Shown piece by piece: positions 8,657 to 18,254 of a DNA stretch of 64,000 nucleotides. How positions within the stretch are numbered: position 1 is the stretch's first letter; every line of letters starts with the position of its first letter. The position numbers and the translations under genes are program-made. The notes beneath the pieces are model-generated. The model ran no database searches, was not told where the DNA came from, and saw only the letters and a list, made by a program, of their open reading frames with translations. The stretch comes from Candidatus Thiodiazotropha sp. CDECU1 (GTDB lineage Bacteria > Pseudomonadota > Gammaproteobacteria > Chromatiales > Chromatiaceae), in assembly GCF_963455295.1 (NCBI RefSeq), contig NZ_OY734020.1, forward strand, positions 806,001 through 870,000, read 5' to 3'.

Positions 8657-11600
8657 ATGCACCAGATTGTCGCCTTTTCCCTTAAGCAACGGGTTTTCTA
8701 CAACCTGATGTTTGTGGTGTTGATCGTCGTCGGTTTCATCTCCCTGTTCGCCCTTCCCGCCGAACGCTATCCTAATTTCGGTTTTGGCGAGGTCATTATT
8801 TCCACTGTTTATCCGGGCGCCTCTTCAGTGGAAGTTGAGAGTCTGGTTACACGAAAAATCGAAGATGCCTTGGAAAAGGTGGATGATGTGGAGTGGATCA
8901 GTTCCACATCATTCAACGGACGCTCGAATATTCGTCTCAAGTTCGTCGATGATTCTGCCTACGATGAACTCTACAACGAAGTACGCTTCGAAGTACTGAA
9001 TATAATCAGCGAACTGCCACAGGGTGTGGATCCACCGTCATTACTGAATGCTAAGGTGCAGGATTGGCTACCGGTTATCGCTATAAACCTGGTGGGTGAG
9101 CATAGCAATCGTGCCTTGGCACTGATGGGGGAAGAGATCAAGACGCGCCTGTTGAAGATCCCACATGTACAACAGGTCGATTTCTCAGGCAGGCAGACGC
9201 AAGAGTTTCATATCTATCTCGATCCACAGAAGTTACGTGATGTGGGTATAGGCTTTGATCAGGTTGCACAGGTTTTGAGTTCGGCCAACCTCAGCATACC
9301 GGCTGGCAAGTACACCAATCAAAGCGGTGAATACCTGATAAAACTGGACGAGCGATTCCATTCCCTTGAACAGGTGCAAGCAACCGTGGTTCGAAGAGAT
9401 GCGGACGGAAGCCTTGTACGGATTCAGGATCTCATCAGCCGCATGGGGATGGATTATCGCGACCCCATCGTGATTGCATCTGTGAATGGCAAACCCGCTC
9501 TGGGACTGAAGGTGATCAAATCCGATCAAGGCAATGCAATGGAGATTCGCGATCAGATTGTAGCCGTGATCGATGAATTCCGTCCCTTGCTGAAGGCCCA
9601 GGGTGTGGATGTGGTGTTGACCCAGGATTCAACCATCTACATCAAGGATGGTTTGACCACACTGGGTATGAACATGTTGGTTGGAATTATCCTGGTATCG
9701 CTGATCATTTGGTATTTCATGGGTGTACGGAATGCCGGCCTGGTCACTATCGGTATCCCTTTCTCATTCATGATCACCATGCTGATCATGTACCTTACCG
9801 GTAACAGCCTGAACGAGATTACCCTGTTCTCCTTCGTATTGGTAACAGGCATCGTGGTGGATGATGCGATTGTGGTGACGGAGAATATCTATCGTCACGT
9901 ACAAGAAGGAGAGCCTCTGCGAGATGCGATAATCAACGGTACGGCTGAAGTGGCGTTACCGGTGATCTCGGCCACCATGACCACGGTGGCCGCGTTTTTG
10001 CCGATGTTGATCATGTCGGGTTCTACCGGACAGTTCTTTGCATTGGTACCGAAAGCGGTTAGCTTCGCCATTATCGCTTCTCTCATCGAGTGCCTGTTGA
10101 TCCTGCCGATTCACTATTTGGATTTCGGTCCACGTCAGCAGAGTGCCGTCGATCTGCTGCAGCGGGACAATGCAATGATGAGGGTTGCGCGGAGATTCAC
10201 CGATTGGCTGTTATCCTTGACTCTGCGGTTTCGACTGTTGTCGGTTCTGGCGGTCAGCCTGCTGTTTGCTGTTTCGGTAATGATTCTTGCGCTTTCCGCG
10301 AGCGGTAAGGTTCCTTTGATCAGAATTCAGTTTTTTCCTGACGACTACAAGCTCTACTATGTGGATATCGTGGGTCCGAGTAATATCGCGATCGAGGAGG
10401 TGGATGAGCGGGTTAAACGCATTGCAGAGACGGTTATGGAGGATGGGCCGGGAATGGCCAGTGCAGCAGCGGGGCTATCCGGTCTCTATTTCAACGAAGA
10501 CTACGAACCTATATATGGGAATAATCATGGTTCTGTCATGGTCACCATGCCGAGTGCTTCGGCGCAGAGTTTCGATGACCCATTGGCCCATCTCGACCGC
10601 ATGCGGGAGAAATTAAAACCGATCTATGAGACGGATGGTTATACTCTGCATATCCATCCACAAAATGACGGTCCACCAAGTGGCAAGGATATCAATGTGC
10701 GGGTTGTGGGAGCGAACGTGGATGCAGTCTCCGGACTTGCCGCAGAGTTGTTGACCTTTATGCAAGCATCATCTGATATCGGTCCGCATCTAATCGGCCT
10801 GGATGATGATCGCGGCGTCCCCAAAAGGTTGTTCCGACTCTCGGTCGAGCAGGAGAGGGTCGCCGAGTTCGGACTGGACAACAATCAGGTGGCAAGGCTG
10901 GCGGCGAGTGTATTGGACGGCCGTTATCTGGGTAAGTACCGGCATATCGACGAAGAGGTCGATCTGAAACTGCGGATCGATTCGCAGGCCCTGCAGGACC
11001 CGGAAAATGCGCTCTATATTCCAGTAGTGGAGGATGCGCAACACCCTGTCTATCTGGCGGACCTGGTGACTGTGCAGGCATATAATGAACCTGGTGAGAT
11101 CAAGCGCTACCAGGGGCAGCGGGCGATCAGTTTAAAGGCGGATATTCGTGAAGGGGCTCCCACCTCGACTCCCGCTGTGGTGAGCCGGGTCAGGGACCAT
11201 TTCGAAACGATTCGCGATCGCTATCCGGGGGCAACAGTGACCTTCGGTGGCGAACACGAGGATACCCAGCGATCTTTCGAGTCCCTGGCATATGCCTTTA
11301 TCATCGCTGTTTTGGTGATGTACGTGATTCTGGCGACCCAGTTTCAGTCTTATCTACAGCCGCTGATTATTCTGTCCGCCGTCGTTTTTGCCCTGATCGG
11401 GGTCGTATTCGGCAAATTGGTAACTCAATCACTCTTCACTGTGAACAGTTTCATCGCCGTGATCGGTGTGGCGGGGGTTGTGGTCAATGACGCCCTGGTG
11501 CTGATCGACTTTATCAACAAGCGTTATCGCAAGGGACTTTCCCGGCGTGAAGCGATTATCGAAGGGGTCCATATACGTCTGCGTCCGATTCTGTTGACCA

Positions 11601-11806
11601 CATTGACCACATCCCTGGGGCTGTTGCCGATGGCAATCGGATTTCCCAGCTACTCACTGATCTGGGGAACCATGGCGTCCACTTTTGTCACGGGTCTGGC
11701 CACGGCCACGGCGTTGACCTTGTTTATTATTCCGGTGTTATGGGATCTTTTGCTGGGTTTTCAGGAGTGGCTGCAAAAACGCAGAATGGCGGGGGCGCAA
11801 GTATAG
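8657..11806 (+). CDS. RND efflux transporter permease (AcrB/HAE family)
   Basis: 1049 aa, usual length for the inner-membrane pump of tripartite RND systems. It has the N-terminal helix (FYNLMFVVLIVVGFISL), two large periplasmic loops and two six-helix bundles. Helix 4 contains the proton-relay pair (GIVVDDAIVVTENI, the two adjacent Asp). The second half repeats the pattern (VVVNDALVLIDFINK). Substrate cannot be told; drugs, lipids or metals are all possible. No periplasmic adaptor or outer-membrane channel gene is adjacent, which is unusual because these are normally co-operonic. A rho-independent terminator follows directly. Confidence 0.9.
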   Translation: MHQIVAFSLKQRVFYNLMFVVLIVVGFISLFALPAERYPNFGFGEVIISTVYPGASSVEVESLVTRKIEDALEKVDDVEWISSTSFNGRSNIRLKFVDDSAYDELYNEVRFEVLNIISELPQGVDPPSLLNAKVQDWLPVIAINLVGEHSNRALALMGEEIKTRLLKIPHVQQVDFSGRQTQEFHIYLDPQKLRDVGIGFDQVAQVLSSANLSIPAGKYTNQSGEYLIKLDERFHSLEQVQATVVRRDADGSLVRIQDLISRMGMDYRDPIVIASVNGKPALGLKVIKSDQGNAMEIRDQIVAVIDEFRPLLKAQGVDVVLTQDSTIYIKDGLTTLGMNMLVGIILVSLIIWYFMGVRNAGLVTIGIPFSFMITMLIMYLTGNSLNEITLFSFVLVTGIVVDDAIVVTENIYRHVQEGEPLRDAIINGTAEVALPVISATMTTVAAFLPMLIMSGSTGQFFALVPKAVSFAIIASLIECLLILPIHYLDFGPRQQSAVDLLQRDNAMMRVARRFTDWLLSLTLRFRLLSVLAVSLLFAVSVMILALSASGKVPLIRIQFFPDDYKLYYVDIVGPSNIAIEEVDERVKRIAETVMEDGPGMASAAAGLSGLYFNEDYEPIYGNNHGSVMVTMPSASAQSFDDPLAHLDRMREKLKPIYETDGYTLHIHPQNDGPPSGKDINVRVVGANVDAVSGLAAELLTFMQASSDIGPHLIGLDDDRGVPKRLFRLSVEQERVAEFGLDNNQVARLAASVLDGRYLGKYRHIDEEVDLKLRIDSQALQDPENALYIPVVEDAQHPVYLADLVTVQAYNEPGEIKRYQGQRAISLKADIREGAPTSTPAVVSRVRDHFETIRDRYPGATVTFGGEHEDTQRSFESLAYAFIIAVLVMYVILATQFQSYLQPLIILSAVVFALIGVVFGKLVTQSLFTVNSFIAVIGVAGVVVNDALVLIDFINKRYRKGLSRREAIIEGVHIRLRPILLTTLTTSLGLLPMAIGFPSYSLIWGTMASTFVTGLATATALTLFIIPVLWDLLLGFQEWLQKRRMAGAQV

Positions 11807-11811
11807 GAATA

Positions 11812-11842
11812 AAAAAACGCCCGCATATAGCGGGCGTCCCTT
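11812..11842. terminator. bidirectional rho-independent terminator
   Basis: Stem acgcccgc / gcgggcgt around a 5-nt loop, with an A-run before and a T-run after it, between the convergent RND gene (+) and PEP-CTERM gene (-). It can serve both strands. Confidence 0.85.
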
Positions 11843-11861
11843 TTCGAGGAGAGTAAATAGT

Positions 11862-12620
11862 TTAAGCGTTCTTCTTTCTGTAGAGACGTGAGGCGCCTAT
11901 GCCCAGAAGGCCCATGCCCAACAGTACGAGTGTTGAGGGCTCGGGTACATTCACTTCCACTTCCTGATCCACCGGTTCCGGTGAGTCATCATAGGTATAG
12001 CTGACATACACGTTGCCGCTCCAGGCGTTGAATTTGGTGCGTTGTACACAGTTGTCATATGGGCCGCAACGGGTCAGGTCTGCAACCAAAGTACGTACGA
12101 GTCTCAAATCCAGGGGGTTGTTCCCGACAAAATCGTCTAGACCGAAACTCGACAGATCAAATGCCTCGCTAAAAGACCCTGTTGCGAGGCTGCTGTCTGA
12201 GCAACTCAGAAGATCCCGGCAGTTGTCCCGGGTAACCTCGCGGTTGATCTCAACTTCCCGGTTAGGGTCGACCAGACGAACTGCTTGGCGGCTGATGGAA
12301 CGGCCAGCACCTGAGGCAGAAGCTCTGAACCTGGTGTCATAGGATTGAACCACTGAACCAAGGCTCCAGTCACTCTCGAACCAGATATTCACGTCCAATA
12401 ACTGACCCAGAGAAGCGTCGAATCGATCCATGGAGACCGTCTGTACATCTCTACGTTCGGTTTGAACACCGGTATCAGCAGAATAATCGAAGAGATCTTG
12501 GCTGCTGAAGCTGAAGGAAGCCATGTCCCCAATACTCAGGATGGTGGCGCTTGATGTGCTACTGAAGGCGCAGAGTGCTAAGATGGCACTGGTCTTGAGT
12601 AAAGTCTGCTTGATGTTCAT
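11862..12620 (-). CDS. PEP-CTERM sorting-signal protein
   Basis: 252 aa secreted protein. Signal peptide ends near residue 25 (ALCAFSSTSSA). The last ~27 residues form a PEP-CTERM tail: VPEPSTL, a hydrophobic helix, then basic RLYRKK. Family knowledge: the tail is recognised by an exosortase (EpsH/XrtA type) in bacteria that make exopolysaccharide. The middle is Ser/Asp-rich with four Cys in two spaced pairs (CRDLLSC, CGPYDNC) that may form disulfides. No exosortase in the window. Function beyond surface export unknown. GAGGA precedes the start. Confidence 0.88.
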   Translation of the reverse strand: MNIKQTLLKTSAILALCAFSSTSSATILSIGDMASFSFSSQDLFDYSADTGVQTERRDVQTVSMDRFDASLGQLLDVNIWFESDWSLGSVVQSYDTRFRASASGAGRSISRQAVRLVDPNREVEINREVTRDNCRDLLSCSDSSLATGSFSEAFDLSSFGLDDFVGNNPLDLRLVRTLVADLTRCGPYDNCVQRTKFNAWSGNVYVSYTYDDSPEPVDQEVEVNVPEPSTLVLLGMGLLGIGASRLYRKKNA

Positions 12621-12887
12621 GATGAATCCTCGAAAATATAAATTTAATGCTCCTGCCCTGTATTAATACAGATTCCGTGCCAAAAATTTATTATATTTAT
12701 TATTCAGATAGTTACGCATTTTTATTGCTTCAGTGAAACCAGGCTGTAAACTATTCCGACACCTGCGCGATTCTGAATTAATTCCATTAATTATAATGAG
12801 TTATGGGGTATGTGCGGACCACTGTAGGAATAATAGTCACATAAATTCTCAGTATTTAACTTTGGGGTGTAAGAGTTTCCAGAAAAG

Positions 12888-13565
12888 ATGAAATTGATCG
12901 CAATAGAAACGGCCGCCGAGGCCTGCTCAGCCGCACTCTATCTCAGTGGCGATATATCGATACGTTACAAAATTTTGCCCCGTGGACACAGTGAATTGAT
13001 CCTGGAGATGGTTGATGATCTTCTGCGGGAGGCAAATCTGACTCCTGCATCCCTGGATGCTGTGGCGTTCGGCCGCGGCCCTGGCTCATTTACCGGTGTG
13101 CGGATTGCGACGGGTGTGATTCAGGGAATTGCCTTTGCGGCGGACTTGCCGGTGGTGGGAGTATCGACCCTGGCGGCATTGGCGCAAAGGGCCTATCGGG
13201 AGAAGGGGGAGCGCAAACTGCTCACTGCCTTTGATGCCAGAATGGGGGAGCTCTATTGGGCCGGTTACAGGGTAGGAGAAAAGGAGCTTGCCGTGCCCGC
13301 TATTCCGGAACAGGTCGGATCCCCGCAGCAGGTGGAGATTCCTCATGATGACGAGTGGTACGGGGTTGGTTCCGGGTGGGGAGCCTACAGCGAACAGCTG
13401 GAGCAGCGCCTACGGGGCACGCTGCTGGGTTTCAAAGCGGAGATCTACTGCAGCGCCCGGGATATCGCATCGCTGGCGGCTGCGGATTACCAGGCAGGTC
13501 TGGCGGTTGCTCCAGAGCATGCCCTCCCGGTCTATCTACGCAATCAGGTCGCCAACAAGCTGTGA
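12888..13565 (+). CDS. tsaB: tRNA threonylcarbamoyladenosine biosynthesis protein TsaB
   Basis: 225 aa, ASKHA-fold protein with the N-terminal motif IAIETAAEACSAAL and the family block FGRGPGSFTGVRIATG near residues 62-78. TsaB forms a complex with TsaD and TsaE that adds the threonylcarbamoyl group to A37 of ANN-decoding tRNAs. It lacks the metal-binding histidines of TsaD, as expected. Monocistronic between the PEP-CTERM gene (divergent) and a Slp gene (convergent). Confidence 0.93.
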   Translation: MKLIAIETAAEACSAALYLSGDISIRYKILPRGHSELILEMVDDLLREANLTPASLDAVAFGRGPGSFTGVRIATGVIQGIAFAADLPVVGVSTLAALAQRAYREKGERKLLTAFDARMGELYWAGYRVGEKELAVPAIPEQVGSPQQVEIPHDDEWYGVGSGWGAYSEQLEQRLRGTLLGFKAEIYCSARDIASLAAADYQAGLAVAPEHALPVYLRNQVANKL

Positions 13566-13610
13566 TTTCGGGGTAAAGTCTCGCAATCCACTGGTGTTTG
13601 TCCTTCTATT

Positions 13611-14120
13611 TCAGAAGCTTATACCTATACCACCAAAACCCCCGCCTCCCGAGCTGGCGCCAAAACCGAAGTGTATACGTGGTTTCGACCTGGCTTTGCG
13701 CTCAGGCCAGAGCATAATCTCATCACACCGCAATATGGGGAATGGATAGCCACTATCGGCAACCAGACCTTGACGGATCGCCGAGAATTTACCGGTCGCC
13801 GTTACCTGTCGGCCAATCCCATACTCCACCAACTCGAGATAACCTGGTTGTTGCGCAATGAAACGTCCTATGGAGTTCGCTTGCGTATCGGGACGTCCAT
13901 TCTCGTCAAGGGGATAGGCCAGAATCTGGATCTCGGTGGTATCGCGCAGATTTCGGGTCTCGATAATGACACCCCCCCATTGCAGGAGAGGGGCGTCGGG
14001 GTTCGGTTGCGAGGAGGAGGCCTGCTGGGGCGTGACTGTACGGTCAGCGACGGGTATCACCGGCTGGCTGCTGCAGGCCTGCAACAGTGCCGCTAGAATC
14101 AGGATTCGAGACCGGCGCAT
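13611..14120 (-). CDS. Slp-family outer membrane lipoprotein (copy 2)
   Basis: 169 aa. Lipobox LLQAC puts the lipid-attached Cys near residue 16. The core has the Slp signatures LQWGGVIIETRN, TEIQILAYPLDENGRP and GRFIAQQPGYLE, and ends in a glycine-rich tail (GASSGGGGFGGIG). Slp proteins are outer-membrane lipoproteins linked to starvation or acid/carbon stress in E. coli; the exact role here is unknown. It lies 8 bp downstream of a paralogue, so the pair looks like one transcription unit produced by tandem duplication. Confidence 0.85.
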   Translation of the reverse strand: MRRSRILILAALLQACSSQPVIPVADRTVTPQQASSSQPNPDAPLLQWGGVIIETRNLRDTTEIQILAYPLDENGRPDTQANSIGRFIAQQPGYLELVEYGIGRQVTATGKFSAIRQGLVADSGYPFPILRCDEIMLWPERKARSKPRIHFGFGASSGGGGFGGIGISF

Positions 14121-14128
14121 CGAGTCTA

Positions 14129-14677
14129 TTACCAGTAGTAGTAGGGGTATCTACGCCAGTAGGGATAATAGAAGGGGTCGTAGAAGGGGTCGTAGTAGTA
14201 GGGATGGGCGTAGACCTTATCCTCCGGCCAGAGGTAATAGGCCTCTACCGCAACCACCGGGTAGGGGTAGGGATAGTCTCCGACCGGTTTTTCCACCACC
14301 TCCTGGATAGTGCCGGTGACGGTGAGTTCCCGGTTCTTCGGATACTCTTCCGGCTCCAGGTAACCCTCGATACGAGCGATAAAGCGGCCGATGCTGCGAC
14401 TCTCCTGTTTGGGTTTACCCTCATCGTCGAGTTGACGGGAAAGAATTTCAATCCGGGTTTCCGTTGCCAGATTTTCAACCGAGATGATATCGCCACCCCA
14501 ACGTATTTTGGCGTCTATGAACTGCTGCTGCCGCTGCTGTACTTCGTCTACCTGGATATTACTCGCCGGGGGGGTGCCGATGACCTTTGGGACATTGGAG
14601 GCGCACCCTGCGAACAGAAGTAGGCAGAGGATGCTTAGGATTGGGAGTCTGTCGCATCTTTTGTTGGTGTAAATCAT
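14129..14677 (-). CDS. Slp-family outer membrane lipoprotein (copy 1)
   Basis: 182 aa. Lipobox LLFAGC near residue 25, then the Slp core (IRWGGDIISVENL, TRIEILSRQLDDEGKP, GRFIARIEGYLEP). It ends in an unusual tail of about 25 residues made almost only of Tyr, Pro, Asp and Phe (YYYDPFYDPFYYPYW). First gene of a two-gene unit with the other Slp protein. The tyrosine-rich tail may be a surface or oligomerisation patch; that is a guess. Confidence 0.85.
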   Translation of the reverse strand: MIYTNKRCDRLPILSILCLLLFAGCASNVPKVIGTPPASNIQVDEVQQRQQQFIDAKIRWGGDIISVENLATETRIEILSRQLDDEGKPKQESRSIGRFIARIEGYLEPEEYPKNRELTVTGTIQEVVEKPVGDYPYPYPVVAVEAYYLWPEDKVYAHPYYYDPFYDPFYYPYWRRYPYYYW

Positions 14678-14799
14678 CTGTCCAGGGCAATCCAGTGTCT
14701 ATCTTAATATGACTCTATTCATTTGATTAAATTCCTTCAAATAATAGCCGGTCTGATGATTGAGCCTGGTAAGGCCGATAGGGTTATGACTATGTGGGT

Positions 14800-15810
14800 C
14801 TACTCGACTATACGCTCCTTCTCTGCCTCTTCCTGATAGTAGTAGTCATAGTTTTGGTGCATATGATTGGTGAACGACCAGGCTTCGTTATATGACAATC
14901 CGCTGTTTTTGGGGATGATGACCTTGACGTAGAGATTGTTGTCCTGCTTTTTCAGGCGCTTGAGATTTTTTTCCAGCTGTTTGCGGGATATTGACGAAAA
15001 CCTGGTGTCGCTTGGTCCCTTGTAATCAATGCGGAAGTATTTTCCGGATTTTGTATAACGCACCTCCACCACTGTTTTACCTTTGGCGGTGCGAGCCGGT
15101 CGTAACAGTTTATTGTACTGAATCTCGAGTTTTGAGTAGTCCTGTTTTAGATCGACCAGCTGCTCATCCGCTTCCTGGTTGCGGGTCAGGGCGGCGAGTA
15201 GCTCCTGGTCTTTTTCGCTCAGTTTTAACCGCAGCTGTTCCAGGTCCTGCTGTGTACTTTCCTGGCGGGCATTGGCCTGTTCCAAGTCGAGCTGGAGATT
15301 CTCAATATTACGATTGGACTCAGCGATCAGGTTTTGTAATCGGCTGGTCTCCTGGTTCAAGCGTGTCACTTGAGTGGTTAACAGCTCACGCTCTTGTGTC
15401 AGCAGTTTGTGCTTACGATCGATCTCATCTCGCTCGCGACTGAGATTGGTGATCTGAAAGCGTTGGCTGGAAATGGCAGCCTCCTGTTCTTCAGATCGTT
15501 CAGTCATCTGCATCAGCTGCATGCGCAACATGGTGATTTCATGCTCACGGGCAATCAATCGCTCTTCCAGGGTCTCATTTTCCTGGTCTGTTGTACGTAC
15601 AAGTTCCATGGCTTCCTGCTCGGAAGCTATGGACAACCTGAGTTGGCTTAGCAGTTCCATGTTACGCAGCAACAGGATCACCATCGCGAGCAGGAAAATC
15701 ATCACGATAACGGTCATGATATCCGTGAAGGAGGGCCAGAAACTGTCTTCCCCCTGATTGCCTTGCTGATTGAAACGGAGATCGATGAAGTCGTTATCCA
15801 TCAGTATCAA
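14800..15810 (-). CDS. ExbD/MotB-like stator protein with long coiled coil
   Basis: 336 aa. One membrane helix near residues 27-50 preceded by the short cytoplasmic motif PSFTDIMTVIVM, whose Asp sits where MotB/ExbD/ZorB proteins keep the proton-carrying residue. Residues ~55-235 are predicted coiled coil (Glu/Gln/Leu heptads). The C-terminal ~90 residues (KGKTVVEVRYTKSGKYFRID ... YVKVIIPKNSGLSY) do not look like a peptidoglycan-binding OmpA domain and are closer to an ExbD-type alpha/beta module. The TTG start overlaps the upstream stop (TTGA); ATG at 15801 is the alternative. Partner of the MotA/ExbB-like gene. Confidence 0.7.
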   Translation of the reverse strand: MILMDNDFIDLRFNQQGNQGEDSFWPSFTDIMTVIVMIFLLAMVILLLRNMELLSQLRLSIASEQEAMELVRTTDQENETLEERLIAREHEITMLRMQLMQMTERSEEQEAAISSQRFQITNLSRERDEIDRKHKLLTQERELLTTQVTRLNQETSRLQNLIAESNRNIENLQLDLEQANARQESTQQDLEQLRLKLSEKDQELLAALTRNQEADEQLVDLKQDYSKLEIQYNKLLRPARTAKGKTVVEVRYTKSGKYFRIDYKGPSDTRFSSISRKQLEKNLKRLKKQDNNLYVKVIIPKNSGLSYNEAWSFTNHMHQNYDYYYQEEAEKERIVE

Positions 15811-16736
15811 TCATCCTCGTGCAGGCGGAAACCGACCTTCAAGACATGTTTTATCTCCGCCATGTCGTTATGCAGCGCCTCACTCTTCTCTTCATATCCC
15901 TGAAGGGTCTCAAGGATGCGTTGCTCCACGCTTTCAAAGGTCTGCTGGGACCGCTCCATCTGGTTGACCAGTTCCTGCAGGGAACGCACCAGACCGGTGA
16001 ATTCATACAGGGCGCTGTCGGTTTGAACCTGGAACCGGGGGATCAGTTCATTCACAGTAACCTGCTCTACCGCGCTGATCAGGTTGGTTTGCACATCACC
16101 CAGTTTGAGATGGAAATAGCCGAAGAAGATAAAACAGATAATCGCGGTTATGGTTGTAGATAGTGCTGTGGACATGCCGTGGACCACCATACCCATGCCG
16201 CTCACATTGATCGAGGTGGCGAGTTGATCGGAGGCGCCGATCAGGGCAATGGACAGGGAGACGATGGTGCCGAAGACGCCGGTCAATATAAGGATGTTAT
16301 TGATGAATTTAGGCAGGCTGTTGCGGGTGCTCTCATTGGCGACCAAGGTGGATGCCAGGGAACCATGGTTGATTGGGCAGTTTGCCTTGTGCAATCCCAG
16401 CATGGTCCGGTAGCGGTTGGCGATGATGGCCTTCTTATGAATCCGGTTCAGCGGGTCCTGCTCACCTTCGCGCAGGTTGCGCAGGAAACGGAGCAGGGCA
16501 TTCTCTTCCGCCGCATAGTGGAGGAAGATGGTGATCATGCGCAGTATACCGATCGCGAACAGCCCAACGATGGTGCCATTGATGATCAGCCCGGTGCTGG
16601 TGAGTTGATTGCGGAAATAGACATCATTGATGAATTCGTACTTCCAAACAATGAGTGCTGCAATCACAGCAGAGAGGAGTATCATCCGTATCAGGATATT
16701 ACGGCTGAAGTTTCGACGTAACTGTATGCTTCCCAA
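15807..16736 (-). CDS. MotA/TolQ/ExbB proton channel family protein
   Basis: 309 aa with about four membrane helices. The conserved pair is LILTGVFGTIVSLSIALIG and the GMSTALSTTITAI segment, diagnostic of the MotA/TolQ/ExbB channel family. The C-terminal ~90 residues are a cytoplasmic amphipathic/coiled-coil tail (LVNQMERSQQTFESVEQ). It is translationally coupled to the coiled-coil stator gene, so the two should form a proton-driven stator complex. Which cargo it drives is unknown: no tonB, tolA, flagellar or Zorya zorC/zorD genes are adjacent. Confidence 0.8.
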   Translation of the reverse strand: MGSIQLRRNFSRNILIRMILLSAVIAALIVWKYEFINDVYFRNQLTSTGLIINGTIVGLFAIGILRMITIFLHYAAEENALLRFLRNLREGEQDPLNRIHKKAIIANRYRTMLGLHKANCPINHGSLASTLVANESTRNSLPKFINNILILTGVFGTIVSLSIALIGASDQLATSINVSGMGMVVHGMSTALSTTITAIICFIFFGYFHLKLGDVQTNLISAVEQVTVNELIPRFQVQTDSALYEFTGLVRSLQELVNQMERSQQTFESVEQRILETLQGYEEKSEALHNDMAEIKHVLKVGFRLHEDD

Positions 16737-17008
16737 CGCTCTGCTCCCGGCAATATAGATTCTCGTTATCAGTCACTTAATGCGGTGAGCTCAATGGGGT
16801 GGATTGCACAGGTGTTGTTCAGTTGGCGAAAAGATCCTCGGTCATGGCATATCTAAAAAATGCTGTAGGTCGTTTCCGCTATTTGAATCAATCACTTGCA
16901 ATATTTGGCCACTGTGAGCCCGCGATTTTTGTGTGCCACAGTGTAACCCAGCCAAGTGGACCTCGCCATAAATCCTGCAACTTTCTGCCACTTCCGAGGG
17001 GATTGTAA

Positions 17009-18253
17009 ATGTCAACAGTGGAACACGAGGCACACCATCGCGAGTCACTGATAGAGATCTATCAAGCGGCCTTGAAACGGGTGGAGGGCCGGGAATCCGT
17101 ATCGAACTGGTTGAAGCAGAACCCATTTCCAGGTCCGCTGAGGGTGATCGCCATCGGTAAGGCCGCCCAGTCTATGGTATGGGGTGCTTACGATGTGCTG
17201 GATCGACAGATAGCTCAGACGTTGCTCATCTCCAAGCATGGGCATATCGACCAGGCATGGTGCCGTCAACAGGGTTGCTTGATGCATGAATCCGCACATC
17301 CCATTCCGGATGAAACCAGCCTGCAAGGCGGTCAAAAACTGTTGGATTTCATAGCCAGCGATGCCAGGCTGCCACTGCTGTTCCTGATATCCGGTGGGGC
17401 ATCGAGCCTGGTAGAAGTGGTAATCGATGGCCTGGGCCTGGACGATCTGGCCCGGGTGAATGGCTGGTTGTTGGGCAGCGGTCTCGATATCCTGCAGATG
17501 AACACCATACGCAAGGCGCTGTCGCGGATTAAGGGGGGTGGGTTACTCGCTTATCTGGATCAGCCCAGGGTGGTGGGATTGGCTATTTCAGATGTGCCGG
17601 GTGACGATCCGGCTGCAATCGGATCAGGACTGCTCACCCCGGATGGGGGTCTGGCAGGGCGTCTGAGCGCCCTGACCCTGCCATCCTGGCTCCAGGATAG
17701 ACTGGACAGGGTGGAGGCGCGGCAGGTTGACATGCCAGCAAAGCCGCCGAAGATTGCGATAGTCGCCAATCTGCAGTTGGCCCGAGAGGCTGCTGCCGAT
17801 CACGCCGCCAAACTGGGCTATAGGGTGTCACTGCGGGATGAGTTTCTCGCTGGAGATGCCGCTGCAACAGGTAAGTCACTGGCGCAAGAGTTGTTGCGGG
17901 GGCCATCGGGTATTGTTATATGGGGGGGTGAAACCACGGTTAACCTGCCCTCTGAGCCAGGCCGGGGTGGAAGGAATCAGCACCTTGCCCTGGCTGCGGC
18001 TCGTGAATTGGCTGGCAGCTCGAATTGTTATCTATTGGCGGCAGGCACCGACGGTAGCGACGGACCGACTGAAGACGCCGGGGCGCTGGTGGATGGTGGT
18101 ACGGTATCCCGTGCGGCTTTGCATGGCATGGAGGTCGATCGATCCCTGGCGAATGCCGATTCGGGAAGCCTGCTGGAGGTCAGTGGTGACCTTATCTCTA
18201 CAGGCCCCACTGGCACGAATGTGATGGACCTTGTAATTGGTTTGCGGGAGTGA
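17009..18253 (+). CDS. glycerate 2-kinase (MOFRL family)
   Basis: 414 aa. The first ~230 residues match the glycerate kinase DUF4147 domain (VIAIGKAAQSM, LISGGASSL, GLAISDVPGDDP). The C-terminal MOFRL domain has GGRNQHLALAAARELAG and LLAAGTDGSDGPTEDAGA. Family knowledge: ATP-dependent phosphorylation of D-glycerate to 2-phosphoglycerate, feeding photorespiratory or C2 carbon into glycolysis. Older annotation calls the family hydroxypyruvate reductase TtuD. It begins a three-gene unit with the DUF455 gene, which starts 1 nt after its stop. Confidence 0.9.
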   Translation: MSTVEHEAHHRESLIEIYQAALKRVEGRESVSNWLKQNPFPGPLRVIAIGKAAQSMVWGAYDVLDRQIAQTLLISKHGHIDQAWCRQQGCLMHESAHPIPDETSLQGGQKLLDFIASDARLPLLFLISGGASSLVEVVIDGLGLDDLARVNGWLLGSGLDILQMNTIRKALSRIKGGGLLAYLDQPRVVGLAISDVPGDDPAAIGSGLLTPDGGLAGRLSALTLPSWLQDRLDRVEARQVDMPAKPPKIAIVANLQLAREAAADHAAKLGYRVSLRDEFLAGDAAATGKSLAQELLRGPSGIVIWGGETTVNLPSEPGRGGRNQHLALAAARELAGSSNCYLLAAGTDGSDGPTEDAGALVDGGTVSRAALHGMEVDRSLANADSGSLLEVSGDLISTGPTGTNVMDLVIGLRE

Positions 18254-18254
18254 A

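Noticed and set aside
14800-16736. Calling the motor pair a Zorya defence system
   Set aside because: Required zorC/zorD or zorE partners and the OmpA domain of ZorB are missing; only the topology is similar.
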